The notes beneath the pieces were generated by a model. The model saw nothing but the letters and a program-made list of their open reading frames with translations, did not search any database and had not been told where the DNA came from. Positions 31,529 through 38,558 of a DNA stretch of 38,558 nucleotides are shown one piece after another. Numbering within the stretch: position 1 is the stretch's first letter; each line of letters begins with the position of its first letter. This stretch comes from JAWLCA01 sp050485905 (GTDB lineage Bacteria; Pseudomonadota; Alphaproteobacteria; Rhodobacterales; Rhodobacteraceae), in NCBI GenBank assembly GCA_050485905.1, contig JBJHCH010000023.1, positions 1-38,558 of the forward strand, given 5' to 3'. Made by a program: the position numbers and the translations under genes.

Positions 31529-32890
31529 ATGGCGTTCGACTTCGATCTCTTTGTTATCGGCGGCGGATCGGGCGGCGTGCGCGCGGCCCGGATCGCGGCG
31601 GGCGAGCATGGGGCAAAGGTCGCGCTGGCCGAAGAATTCCGCGTCGGCGGCACCTGCGTGATCCGCGGCTGCGTGCCGAAGAAGCTGATGGTCTTCGCCT
31701 CGAACTATCCCGGTGAGATCGAGGATGCGAAAAGCTACGGCTGGACGGGCGCCACGGCCGGCGCCTTCGACTGGCCCGTCTTCCGCACGCGGCTGGATAC
31801 CGAGCTTGACCGGCTGGAAGCGGCCTATCGCGGCGGGCTGGACCGGGCCGGTGTCACCGTGTTTGACCAGCGCGCGGTGCTGGAGGATCCGCATACCGTC
31901 CGGCTGGCCGACGGCAGCACGCACAGCGCCCGCTACATCCTGATCGCCACCGGCGGCCGCCCGTTCCTGCCCGAGGCGGTGCGCGAGTCGGGTGTCATTA
32001 CCTCGAACGATGTGTTCAAGCTGGATGCGCTGCCGAAATCCATCCTCGTCGTCGGCGGCGGCTTCATTGCCTGCGAATTCGCCTGCATCCTGAACGGGCT
32101 GGGGGTGGAGGTCACGCAATACTACCGCGGCGCGCAGATCCTGCGCGGCTTTGACGACGAATGCCGCGGCCATGTCGCCGATGCGATGCAGGCGCGGGGC
32201 ATCGCGATCCATTGCGGTACCGACGTGCTGCGCCTGACCGGAGAGGCGGGGCGGTGCCACGTCACCTCCACCACCGGGCGCGAGGAGTCGTTCGACAAGG
32301 TGCTCTACGCCACCGGCCGGGTCCCCAACACCGACGGCATGGGGCTGGCCGATCTGGGCGTGAAGCTCGGCCGGCGCGGAGAGATCGCGGTTGACGGCTT
32401 CTCGCAAAGCTCCGTTCCGTCGATCTTTGCCGTGGGCGACGTCACCGACCGCATCAACCTGACCCCCGTGGCGATCCGTGAGGGCCACGCCTTTGCCGAC
32501 ACGATCTTTGGCGGCACACCCACCCAGCCCGATCACGAGTGCGTTGCCAGTGCCGTTTTTACCACGCCAGAGTTCGCATCTGTCGGTATGACAGAGGAGG
32601 CGGCGCGGGACATCGAACCGATAGACGTGTATTGTGCCGCTTTCAGACCCATGCAGTCGCTCTTTGCCGGGCGGCAGGATCGGGTGCTGATGAAACTGGT
32701 CGTGGCGCGGGAAAGCCGCCGGGTGCTTGGCTGCCACATCGTCGCGCCCCATGCGGCCGAAATGATCCAGCTTGCCGCCGTCGCGGTGAAGATGGGGGCC
32801 ACGAAAGAGGATTTCGACCGCGCGGTGGCCGTGCACCCAACCATGGCGGAAGAACTCGTCACCCTGCGCAGCCCGGTCAGGACAGCTTGA
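31529..32890 (+). CDS. gor: Glutathione-disulfide reductase
   Basis: A 453-residue pyridine-nucleotide disulfide oxidoreductase. The FAD motif is FDLFVIGGGSGGVRAARIAA. The redox-active pair is C43 and C48 in GGTCVIRGCVPKKLM, the form characteristic of glutathione reductase rather than lipoamide dehydrogenase or mercuric reductase. The NAD(P) motif is ILVVGGGFIACEFACILNGLG, and the C-terminal dimer-interface motif HPTMAEELVTL supplies the catalytic His-Glu. It reduces GSSG with NADPH. GGGGAAAGG precedes the ATG. The gene follows rpiA closely and is 77 bases before hflK. Confidence 0.93.
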   Translation: MAFDFDLFVIGGGSGGVRAARIAAGEHGAKVALAEEFRVGGTCVIRGCVPKKLMVFASNYPGEIEDAKSYGWTGATAGAFDWPVFRTRLDTELDRLEAAYRGGLDRAGVTVFDQRAVLEDPHTVRLADGSTHSARYILIATGGRPFLPEAVRESGVITSNDVFKLDALPKSILVVGGGFIACEFACILNGLGVEVTQYYRGAQILRGFDDECRGHVADAMQARGIAIHCGTDVLRLTGEAGRCHVTSTTGREESFDKVLYATGRVPNTDGMGLADLGVKLGRRGEIAVDGFSQSSVPSIFAVGDVTDRINLTPVAIREGHAFADTIFGGTPTQPDHECVASAVFTTPEFASVGMTEEAARDIEPIDVYCAAFRPMQSLFAGRQDRVLMKLVVARESRRVLGCHIVAPHAAEMIQLAAVAVKMGATKEDFDRAVAVHPTMAEELVTLRSPVRTA

Positions 32891-32923
32891 ATTCACGGGC
32901 GGTGCAACCACTTCGTAACGCAG

Positions 32924-32936
32924 GATCAAATTGATC
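32924..32936. repeat. 13-base palindrome upstream of hflK
   Basis: GATCAA-A-TTGATC (32924-32936) is a perfect dyad 31 bases before the hflK start, in the 77-base gor-hflK gap. It may be an operator. No promoter hexamers were clear around it. Confidence 0.4.
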
Positions 32937-32967
32937 ACAGAGGACCAACAGAGAGGATAAAGACGCG

Positions 32968-34119
32968 ATGGCTGGAAACAGTGGCGGACCCTGGGGAAGC
33001 GGAGGCGGCTCTGGCGGCGGCGACGGCGGTGGCAATCGTGGCGGCGGGCAACGACCCGGCGGCGGCGGCGACAGGCCGCAGATTCCCGAAATCGACGAGA
33101 TCGTGAAAAAGGGCCAGGAGCAGTTGCGCGTGCTGATGGGCGGGCGCGGCGGCGGCGCGAACGGGCGCGGCCCGGGCGGCGGCGGGGGCGGCCCGGCGTT
33201 TACCAAGCGCGGCATGCTGTTCGGCGCGCTGGCGCTGGCGGCGGTCTGGCTCTTCGCCTCGTTCTACACCGTGAAGCCCGAGGAGCGGTCGGTCGAACTG
33301 CTGTTCGGCAGCTATTACCGCACCGGCAATCCGGGTCTGAACTTCGCCCCCTGGCCCATCGTGACGGCCGAGATCATTCAGACCACCGGCGAACGGGTCA
33401 GCGACGTGGGCACAGGCCGCGGCGGACGGCTCGACAGCGGGCTGATGCTGACGCGTGACGAGGCGATCGTGGACATCGAGTTCCAAGTCGTCTGGAACAT
33501 CACCGACCCGGCCAGCTTCCTGTTCAACCTCGCCGATCCCACGGCGACGGTGGCGGCGGTGTCGGAAAGCGCGATGCGCGACATCATCGCGCGGTCGGAA
33601 CTCTCGCCGATCCTCAACCGTGACCGGGGCGCCATCGCGGCCGATCTGCGGCAGGCGGTGCAGGGCACGCTGGACAGCTACCAGTCGGGCATCAACATCA
33701 TCCGGATCAACTTCGACCGCGCCGACCCCCCGCGCGAGGTGATCGACAGCTTCCGCGAGGTGCAGGCCGCACGTCAGGAGCGTGACCGGCTGGAGCGCGA
33801 GGCCGATGCCTATGCCAACCGGGTTCTGGCCGCTGCGCGCGGTGAAAGCGCGCAGGTTCTCGAAGAAGCCGAAGGCTACCGCGCCCGCGTGATCAACACC
33901 GCACAGGGCGAGGCGAGCCGCTTCCTCTCGGTCTGGGAGGAATATGTGAAGGCACCGGAGGTTACCCGGCGCCGGATGTATCTGGAAACCATGGAGGGCG
34001 TTCTGGGCGAGATCGACAAGGTCATCCTTGACGGCGTTACCGGCGGAGAGGCCGGCGGCAGCGGTGTGCTGCCCTATCTGCCGCTGAACGAACTGCGCCG
34101 CGCCGGAGGGTCGAACTGA
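32968..34119 (+). CDS. hflK: FtsH protease modulator HflK
   Basis: A 383-residue SPFH/band-7 protein. The first ~80 residues are Gly-rich and cytoplasmic (SGGPWGSGGGSGGG, then PQIPEIDEIVKKGQEQLRVL). A single transmembrane helix follows at about residues 83-101, then the periplasmic SPFH domain (YTVKPEERSVELLFGSY onward, to ~residue 290) and a helical Ala/Glu/Arg-rich region (REVQAARQERDRLEREADAY). HflK and HflC form the membrane assembly around FtsH and restrain its activity. The gene overlaps hflC (TGATG), and the operon continues through DUF2065 to degP, all envelope quality-control functions. Confidence 0.95.
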   Translation: MAGNSGGPWGSGGGSGGGDGGGNRGGGQRPGGGGDRPQIPEIDEIVKKGQEQLRVLMGGRGGGANGRGPGGGGGGPAFTKRGMLFGALALAAVWLFASFYTVKPEERSVELLFGSYYRTGNPGLNFAPWPIVTAEIIQTTGERVSDVGTGRGGRLDSGLMLTRDEAIVDIEFQVVWNITDPASFLFNLADPTATVAAVSESAMRDIIARSELSPILNRDRGAIAADLRQAVQGTLDSYQSGINIIRINFDRADPPREVIDSFREVQAARQERDRLEREADAYANRVLAAARGESAQVLEEAEGYRARVINTAQGEASRFLSVWEEYVKAPEVTRRRMYLETMEGVLGEIDKVILDGVTGGEAGGSGVLPYLPLNELRRAGGSN

Positions 34120-35045
34120 TGAAACGCTCTGCACTTCTGCTGCCCATTCTCATCGTGGGTGTCGCACTGGTCCTGTCGGCCCTGTTCATCGTGGACGAGC
34201 GCGAAAAGGTGCTCGTCCTGCAATTCGGTCAGGTCAAGCAGGTGAAGGAGGAGCCGGGCCTCGGCTTCAAGATCCCCGTGATCCAGGAAGTCGTGCGCTA
34301 TGACGCGCGGATCCTCGGCCTGCGTACCGAACCGCTGGAGGTCACGCCGCTGGATGACCGCCGGCTCGTGGTCGACGCCTTCTTCCGCTACCGGATCATC
34401 GACGTGGTGCGGTTCCGGGAATCCGTCGGCATCGAGGGCGTGCGCGCCGCACAGGGCCGGATGGAGCGGATCGTGAACGCCGCCATCCGCGAGGTACTGG
34501 GTTCGGTGCCTTCGGGCGCGGTGCTGTCCGACGACCGCACCAGCCTGATGAACCGCATCCGTGACCAGGCCCGGCGCGAGGCCGTGACGCTGGGCGTCGA
34601 TGTGATCGACGTGCGGCTGACCCGCACCGACCTGCCGGAACAGAACCTTGCCGCCACCTTTGCCCGGATGCGGGCAGAGCGTGAACGCGAGGCGGCGGAC
34701 GAGATCGCCCGCGGCGGCGAGGCCGCGCAGCGGGTGCGCGCCAGCGCCGACCGCACGGTGGTGGAACTGGTGTCCGACGCGCAGCGTCAGTCCGAGGTGA
34801 TCCGCGGTGAGGCGGATGCCGAGCGCAACGCGATCTACGCCGAAGCCTTTGGCCGCGATCCCGAATTCTTTGCCTTCTCGCGCTCGCTGACCTCTTACGA
34901 GCGGGCGCTGCGGGGCGAAAACTCCACCATGGTCATGCGGCCGGACAGCGAGTTCTTCAACTACTTGCGGTCCGATGTCGGCGCTGACTTTACGCCGCCG
35001 GCGGCCCCGCCGGCCGAGCCTGCACCGGCCGCGCTGGGGAACTGA
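34119..35045 (+). CDS. hflC: FtsH protease modulator HflC
   Basis: A 308-residue SPFH protein with an N-terminal membrane anchor (ALLLPILIVGVALVLSALFI, residues ~4-23). The band-7 domain follows (VDEREKVLVLQFGQVKQVKE onward), with GVDVIDVRLTRTDLPEQN near residue 165 and a helical C-terminal region (FARMRAEREREAADEIARGG). This is the standard HflC plan and length. It partners HflK in the FtsH-regulating complex. The start is fixed by the TGATG overlap with hflK, and its stop overlaps the DUF2065 start in the same way. Confidence 0.95.
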   Translation: MKRSALLLPILIVGVALVLSALFIVDEREKVLVLQFGQVKQVKEEPGLGFKIPVIQEVVRYDARILGLRTEPLEVTPLDDRRLVVDAFFRYRIIDVVRFRESVGIEGVRAAQGRMERIVNAAIREVLGSVPSGAVLSDDRTSLMNRIRDQARREAVTLGVDVIDVRLTRTDLPEQNLAATFARMRAEREREAADEIARGGEAAQRVRASADRTVVELVSDAQRQSEVIRGEADAERNAIYAEAFGRDPEFFAFSRSLTSYERALRGENSTMVMRPDSEFFNYLRSDVGADFTPPAAPPAEPAPAALGN

Positions 35046-35239
35046 TGGCGCTGATCCTGCTGGCCATCGGGCTGGTTCTGGTGGTGGAGGGGCTGGTGTT
35101 CGCACTGGCCCCTTCGCGTCTGGAGGACTGGTTGCGGCTGCTGACGGAACTGCCGCCAGAGACACGCCGGCTGCTGGGGCTGGTGGCGCTGGCCATCGGC
35201 GCGGTGCTGATCTCGCTCGCCCGATCGCTGGGGGCTTGA
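35045..35239 (+). CDS. DUF2065 small membrane protein
   Basis: A 64-residue protein with two transmembrane segments, about residues 2-22 and 43-62, separated by an amphipathic loop (PSRLEDWLRLLTELPPETRR). It matches DUF2065 (YjeT-like), often encoded beside hflC. Its start overlaps the hflC stop (TGATG), so it is translationally coupled to the HflKC complex genes. Its function is unknown; the neighbourhood suggests association with HflKC or FtsH, which is inference. Confidence 0.88.
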   Translation: MALILLAIGLVLVVEGLVFALAPSRLEDWLRLLTELPPETRRLLGLVALAIGAVLISLARSLGA

Positions 35240-35364
35240 AAGACAGCAAAGGATCACGTCTGGTTGACACGCGCAGTGATGCTTTGCGCCGCGCGGTGCC
35301 GGCATTATCTAATGCACCAACGCGCCCGTCCGGCGGGCAACGAAGTGAAGCGAAGGAGTTCGGA

Positions 35365-36840
35365 TTGAAACCTCAGGCCATATCCATTTCCCGTCCGGCC
35401 AGGATGACACAGGCGCTCTGGGCGCTCGTGCTCGGCCTCGCGCTGGTGCTGGCGCAGACCGTGGCGACCGAGGCGCAGATGCGCGGCGCGCCGGAAAGCT
35501 TCGCGGATCTTGCCGAAAGGGTCAGTCCCGCCGTCGTCAACATCACCACCTCGACCACGGTCGCCGGCTCCACGGGCATGCGGCCCATCGTGCCCGAGGG
35601 TTCCCCGTTCGAGGAATTCTTCCGCGATTTCCTTGACCGCGCCCCCGGCGGCGGCGACCAGCCGCAGCGCCAGCGCCGCAGCCAGGCGCTGGGCTCGGGC
35701 TTCGTGATTTCCGAGGACGGGTACATCGTCACCAACAACCACGTCATCGAAGGCGCCGACGAGATCCGGATCGAGTTCTTCGAAGGGGGCGAACTGACCG
35801 CCACGCTGGTCGGCACCGATCCGACCACCGACATCGCGCTCCTGAAGGTCGAAAGCGACCGTCCGCTTCCCTTCGTGCCCTTCGGCGACAGCGAGACGTC
35901 GCGCGTGGGCGACTGGGTGGTGGCGATGGGCAACCCGCTGGGGCAGGGCTTCTCGGTCTCGGCCGGGATCATCTCGGCCCGCGGCCGCGCGCTCCAGGGC
36001 AGCTATGACGACTACATCCAGACCGACGCCGCGATCAACCGCGGCAACTCGGGCGGCCCGCTGTTCAACATGGCCGGAGAGGTGATCGGCGTGAACACCG
36101 CGATCCTGTCGCCCACCGGCGGATCCATCGGCATCGGCTTCGCCATGTCCTCGGCCGTGGTGACGCGGGTGGTGGAGCAGTTGCGCGAATTCGGCGAGAC
36201 GCGGCGCGGCTGGCTGGGCGTGCGCATCCAGGATCTGACGCCAGAGATCGCCGAGGCGATCGGGCTCGATGATGTGGCGGGTGCGCTGGTGACCGACGTG
36301 CCCGACGGGCCGGGCAAGGATGCGGGTATCGAATCCGGCGACGTGATCCTCTCGTTTGACGGCGGCGACGTGGCCAATACCCGCGATCTGGTGCGCCGTG
36401 TCGGCAATGCCGACGTGGGCAAGGCGGTGCGCGTCGTGGTGTTCCGCGACGGCCGCACCCAGACCCTGCGCGTGACCCTCGGCCGCCGCGAACTGGCCGA
36501 GGCCGGGATGCCGGCGGGCGAGGAGGACGAGGTGATCCCGGCCGAGGAAGAGGTGCTGGGCATGACCGTCGCCGTCCTGACGCCTGATCTGCGCGAGGAG
36601 CTGGGCCTGCCCGCCGGGTCCGAGGGGCTGCTGGTCCGCATGGTCGAGGAGGACAGCGAGGCCTATTCCAAGGGTCTGCGCGCCGGTGACCTGATCACCG
36701 AGGCCGGGCAGCAGCGCGTCACCTCGCTGGCCGACCTCAACGCCCGTCTCGAAGAGGCGCGCGAGGCCGGGCGGCGCTCGCTTCTGCTGCTGATCCGTCG
36801 CGGCGGCGAGCCGCGCTTCGTGGCGCTGTCCATCGAATGA
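35365..36840 (+). CDS. Do-family periplasmic serine protease (DegP/HtrA-like)
   Basis: A 491-residue HtrA/Do-family protease. The N-terminal signal segment ends near EAQMRGAPESFADL. The trypsin-like domain has the catalytic triad H126 (NNHVIEG), D156 (TTDIALLK) and S229 (RGNSGGP). Two PDZ domains follow, about residues 290-385 and 395-491. I chose the TTG at 35365 because AAGGAG sits six bases upstream and homologous N-termini fit. An ATG at 35404 would shorten the leader by 13 residues. A perfect TTGACA at 35264 may be a -35, but no good -10 follows. Being downstream of hflKC, it completes an envelope protein-quality-control group. Confidence 0.92.
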   Translation: MKPQAISISRPARMTQALWALVLGLALVLAQTVATEAQMRGAPESFADLAERVSPAVVNITTSTTVAGSTGMRPIVPEGSPFEEFFRDFLDRAPGGGDQPQRQRRSQALGSGFVISEDGYIVTNNHVIEGADEIRIEFFEGGELTATLVGTDPTTDIALLKVESDRPLPFVPFGDSETSRVGDWVVAMGNPLGQGFSVSAGIISARGRALQGSYDDYIQTDAAINRGNSGGPLFNMAGEVIGVNTAILSPTGGSIGIGFAMSSAVVTRVVEQLREFGETRRGWLGVRIQDLTPEIAEAIGLDDVAGALVTDVPDGPGKDAGIESGDVILSFDGGDVANTRDLVRRVGNADVGKAVRVVVFRDGRTQTLRVTLGRRELAEAGMPAGEEDEVIPAEEEVLGMTVAVLTPDLREELGLPAGSEGLLVRMVEEDSEAYSKGLRAGDLITEAGQQRVTSLADLNARLEEAREAGRRSLLLLIRRGGEPRFVALSIE

Positions 36841-36845
36841 CCTGA

Positions 36846-36875
36846 GTGGGGGCGGGACATACTGCCCCGCCCCAC
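36846..36875 (+). terminator. Hairpin after degP
   Basis: GTGGGG...CGGG (36846-36856, one G bulged) pairs with CCCG...CCCCAC (36866-36875) over 10 bp, starting six bases after the degP stop. A second small stem, CGGGGC/GCCCCG at 36895-36900 and 36906-36911 with a T-rich loop, follows. Neither has a T run after it, so termination may be imperfect. Confidence 0.45.
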
Positions 36876-36983
36876 GCCTTCTGAAATATTCTCCCGGGGC
36901 CTTTTGCCCCGCCCCTCTGGCCAATCCCGCCCCGCTGTCCTATGTCGCGGGACAACCCGCAGGGACAGCAACGGAAAGACCCG

Positions 36984-37307
36984 ATGGCAAAGATCACCTA
37001 CGTCGAATTCGGCGGCCGCGAACATGTTGTGGACGTCTCCGACGGCCTGACCGTGATGGAAGGCGCCCGCGACAACGGCATTCCGGGGATCGAGGCTGAT
37101 TGCGGCGGCGCCTGCGCCTGTTCCACCTGCCATGTCTATGTCGATCCGGCCTGGGTGGACCGCCTGCCCGCCCGCGACCCGATGGAAGAGGACATGCTGG
37201 ATTTCGCCTACCAGCCCGATCCGGTGCGCTCTCGCCTGACCTGCCAGTTGAAGGTGTCGGACGCGCTGGACGGGCTGAAGGTCTTCATGCCCGAAAAGCA
37301 GATCTAG
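36984..37307 (+). CDS. Adrenodoxin-type [2Fe-2S] ferredoxin (FdVI-like)
   Basis: A 107-residue ferredoxin. The four cluster ligands are C40, C46, C49 and C87 (C-x5-C-x2-C-x37-C), the exact spacing of adrenodoxin, putidaredoxin and R. capsulatus FdVI. C44 is an extra cysteine inside the CGGACACSTC loop. The C-terminal half contains the acidic EEDMLDFAY motif of the interaction helix. Such ferredoxins carry electrons for essential biosynthetic steps such as Fe-S assembly or haem/quinone hydroxylation; the partner cannot be read here. The ATG is preceded by ACGGAAAG. Its stop lies inside the first unit of a short tandem duplication and it is convergent with purD. Confidence 0.94.
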   Translation: MAKITYVEFGGREHVVDVSDGLTVMEGARDNGIPGIEADCGGACACSTCHVYVDPAWVDRLPARDPMEEDMLDFAYQPDPVRSRLTCQLKVSDALDGLKVFMPEKQI

Positions 37308-37325
37308 ACCCGAACAGCAGATCTA
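37290..37325. repeat. 17-base tandem repeat at the ferredoxin/purD junction
   Basis: The 17-base units at 37290-37306 and 37309-37325 differ by one base (A to C) and are offset by 19 bases. The ferredoxin TAG stop overlaps the end of the first unit. The purD stop, on the opposite strand, lies at the end of the second. Confidence 0.8.
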
Positions 37326-38558
37326 ACCCAGCGCCCGCCAGCCGATATCCCGGCGGCAGAACCCGCCCGGCCAGTCGATTCCGTCCACCATGCCATAGGC
37401 CCGGTCCCGCGCCTGGGCCAGCGTCGCGCCCCGCGCGGTGACGGTCAGCACCCGGCCCCCCGTCGCCACATACTCGCCCTTCGCCCGGCCGGTCCCGGCG
37501 TGAAACACCATGTGAAAGCTGTCCTCGGGCAGATCCTCCAGCCCTCCGATCACGCTGCCCTTTTCATAGGCCCCCGGATAGCCCCGCGCCGCCATCACCA
37601 CGCACATCGCATGGTCGTCGGCCCAGTTTACCCGCATGTCCGCCAGCCGCCCCTCGGCGCAGGCCTGCAACAGATCCAGCGCCTGCGCGCCCAGCCGCAT
37701 CATCATCGCCTGACATTCCGGGTCGCCGAAACGGACGTTGTATTCCACCAGCCGCGCCTCATCGCCGTCGATCATCAGGCCCGCGTACAGCACCCCCTGA
37801 AAGGGCGTGCCGCGCCGCGCCATCTCGGCCACGGTGGGGCGGATGATCCGCTCCAGCACCTGCGCCTGCAAGCCTGGCGTCAGCACCGGGGCAGGGGAAT
37901 AGGCGCCCATGCCGCCGGTATTCGGCCCGGTGTCGCCCTCGCCCACGCGCTTGTGGTCCTGCGCGGTGCCGATGGCCAGCACATCGGTCCCGTCGCAGAG
38001 GACGAAGAAACTGGCCTCCTCGCCGGCCATGAACTCCTCGATCACCACCTCGGCGCCGGCCTCGCCAAAGGCGCCGCCGAACATCTCGTCCACCGCCGCC
38101 AGCGCCTGATCGACCGTCTCGGCCACCACCACGCCCTTGCCGGCGGCCAGCCCGTCGGCCTTCACCACGATGGGCGCGCCCTGCGCCTGCACATGGTCCC
38201 GCGCCGCCGCCGCATCGGTGAACCGCGCCCAGGCCGCCGTCGGCGCGCCGCAGGCATCGCAAACCTCCTTGGTGAAGGCCTTTGACGCCTCCAGCTTTGC
38301 CGCCGCCGCAGATGGGCCGAAACAGGCGATCCCCACCTCGCGCAGCCGGTCGGCCACGCCCGCGGCCAGCGGTGCCTCTGGCCCGATCACCACGAAGTCG
38401 ATGGCGTTCTCCTCGGCGAAAGTCGCCACAACGCCGGGGTTCAGGATGTCCAGATCGGCGCAATCGGCAATCTCCGCGATCCCCGCATTGCCCGGCGCCA
38501 CGATCAGCCGGTCGCATTTCGGGTTCTGCTTGATCGCCCAGGCCAGCGCATGTTCGCG
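37323..38558 (-). CDS. purD: Phosphoribosylamine-glycine ligase (5' end outside window)
   Basis: About 411 residues of GAR synthetase are present; only about the first ten residues (the MxxLxxGxGG start) lie beyond the right edge. The visible frame opens at REHALAWAIKQNPK, just after the N-terminal Gly motif, followed by VAPGNAGIAEI. The ATP-grasp region includes FGPSAAAAKLEASKAFTKEV, IVVKADGLAAGKGVVV, VVIEEFMAGEEASFFVLCDG and VEYNVRFGDPECQ. The enzyme ligates glycine to phosphoribosylamine, the second purine-synthesis step. It is convergent with the ferredoxin gene, with 15 bases between stops. Confidence 0.95.
   Translation of the reverse strand, partial: REHALAWAIKQNPKCDRLIVAPGNAGIAEIADCADLDILNPGVVATFAEENAIDFVVIGPEAPLAAGVADRLREVGIACFGPSAAAAKLEASKAFTKEVCDACGAPTAAWARFTDAAAARDHVQAQGAPIVVKADGLAAGKGVVVAETVDQALAAVDEMFGGAFGEAGAEVVIEEFMAGEEASFFVLCDGTDVLAIGTAQDHKRVGEGDTGPNTGGMGAYSPAPVLTPGLQAQVLERIIRPTVAEMARRGTPFQGVLYAGLMIDGDEARLVEYNVRFGDPECQAMMMRLGAQALDLLQACAEGRLADMRVNWADDHAMCVVMAARGYPGAYEKGSVIGGLEDLPEDSFHMVFHAGTGRAKGEYVATGGRVLTVTARGATLAQARDRAYGMVDGIDWPGGFCRRDIGWRALG

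Noticed and set aside
33015..33190. Gly-codon tandem repeats in hflK as a microsatellite
   Set aside because: A glycine-rich N-terminus is normal for HflK, and the codons are not in perfect units.
35264..35292. Promoter of degP from a perfect TTGACA
   Set aside because: No acceptable -10 hexamer lies at 16-18 bases. It is mentioned in the degP entry only.

Overview
The window is a high-GC stretch of an alphaproteobacterial chromosome, almost certainly Rhodobacterales (Rhodobacter/Paracoccus/Roseobacter relatives). The evidence is the 3' half of a gene transfer agent (GTA) tail cluster followed by cysE, an FdVI-type ferredoxin, a VPLPA-CTERM protein, DUF2842, DUF3309 and DUF2065 proteins, and translationally coupled (ATGA/GTGA) gene junctions. 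No tRNA, rRNA, CRISPR array or transposase was seen.

Layout. (1) 1-6967: end of the GTA structural cluster: tape-measure C-terminus, distal tail protein (gp12), hub (gp13), NlpC/P60 peptidase (gp14), the 1302-residue baseplate/TIM-barrel protein (gp15) and a DUF2793 protein, closed by a textbook intrinsic terminator. (2) 7002-7864: cysE with its own promoter. (3) 7881-16551: an MFS transporter and a LysR regulator on the minus strand, divergent from a tightly coupled operon of two FAD/GcvT-type dimethylglycine/sarcosine dehydrogenase-like proteins and an MttB-family methyltransferase. It is a candidate catabolic unit for a methylated amine. (4) 16641-17936: a DUF3309 mini-protein, a 525-base AT-richer non-coding stretch and an AT-rich foreign-looking gene. 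(5) 17948-24575: core genes pyrG, secG, purA, DUF2842 and thiN, with a fibro-slime/VPLPA-CTERM surface protein and a hypothetical between them. (6) 24572-29182: an accessory-like region with an EamA transporter, two unrelated glyoxalase-fold genes around a duplicated ~65-base repeat, a YjhX/TopAI toxin with its GNAT-family partner, a frameshifted EEP-family nuclease gene, and dense palindromic DNA. (7) 29183-38558: sdaA, rpiA-gor, hflK-hflC-DUF2065-degP, an adrenodoxin-type ferredoxin and the 3' most of purD.

The most striking unannotated structure is upstream of the yjhX homologue. A six-codon ORF (MSELVR) with its own Shine-Dalgarno sequence abuts a perfect 9-bp hairpin. Its last codons are complementary over 10 bases to the weak ribosome-binding region of yjhX. 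That architecture suggests a leader-peptide switch for the toxin, analogous to the leader control known for topAI in E. coli. Other notable items are the amine-demethylation operon that carries MttB without a visible corrinoid partner, a single-base deletion that breaks the EEP nuclease gene, and two symmetric palindromic arrays between that gene and sdaA.
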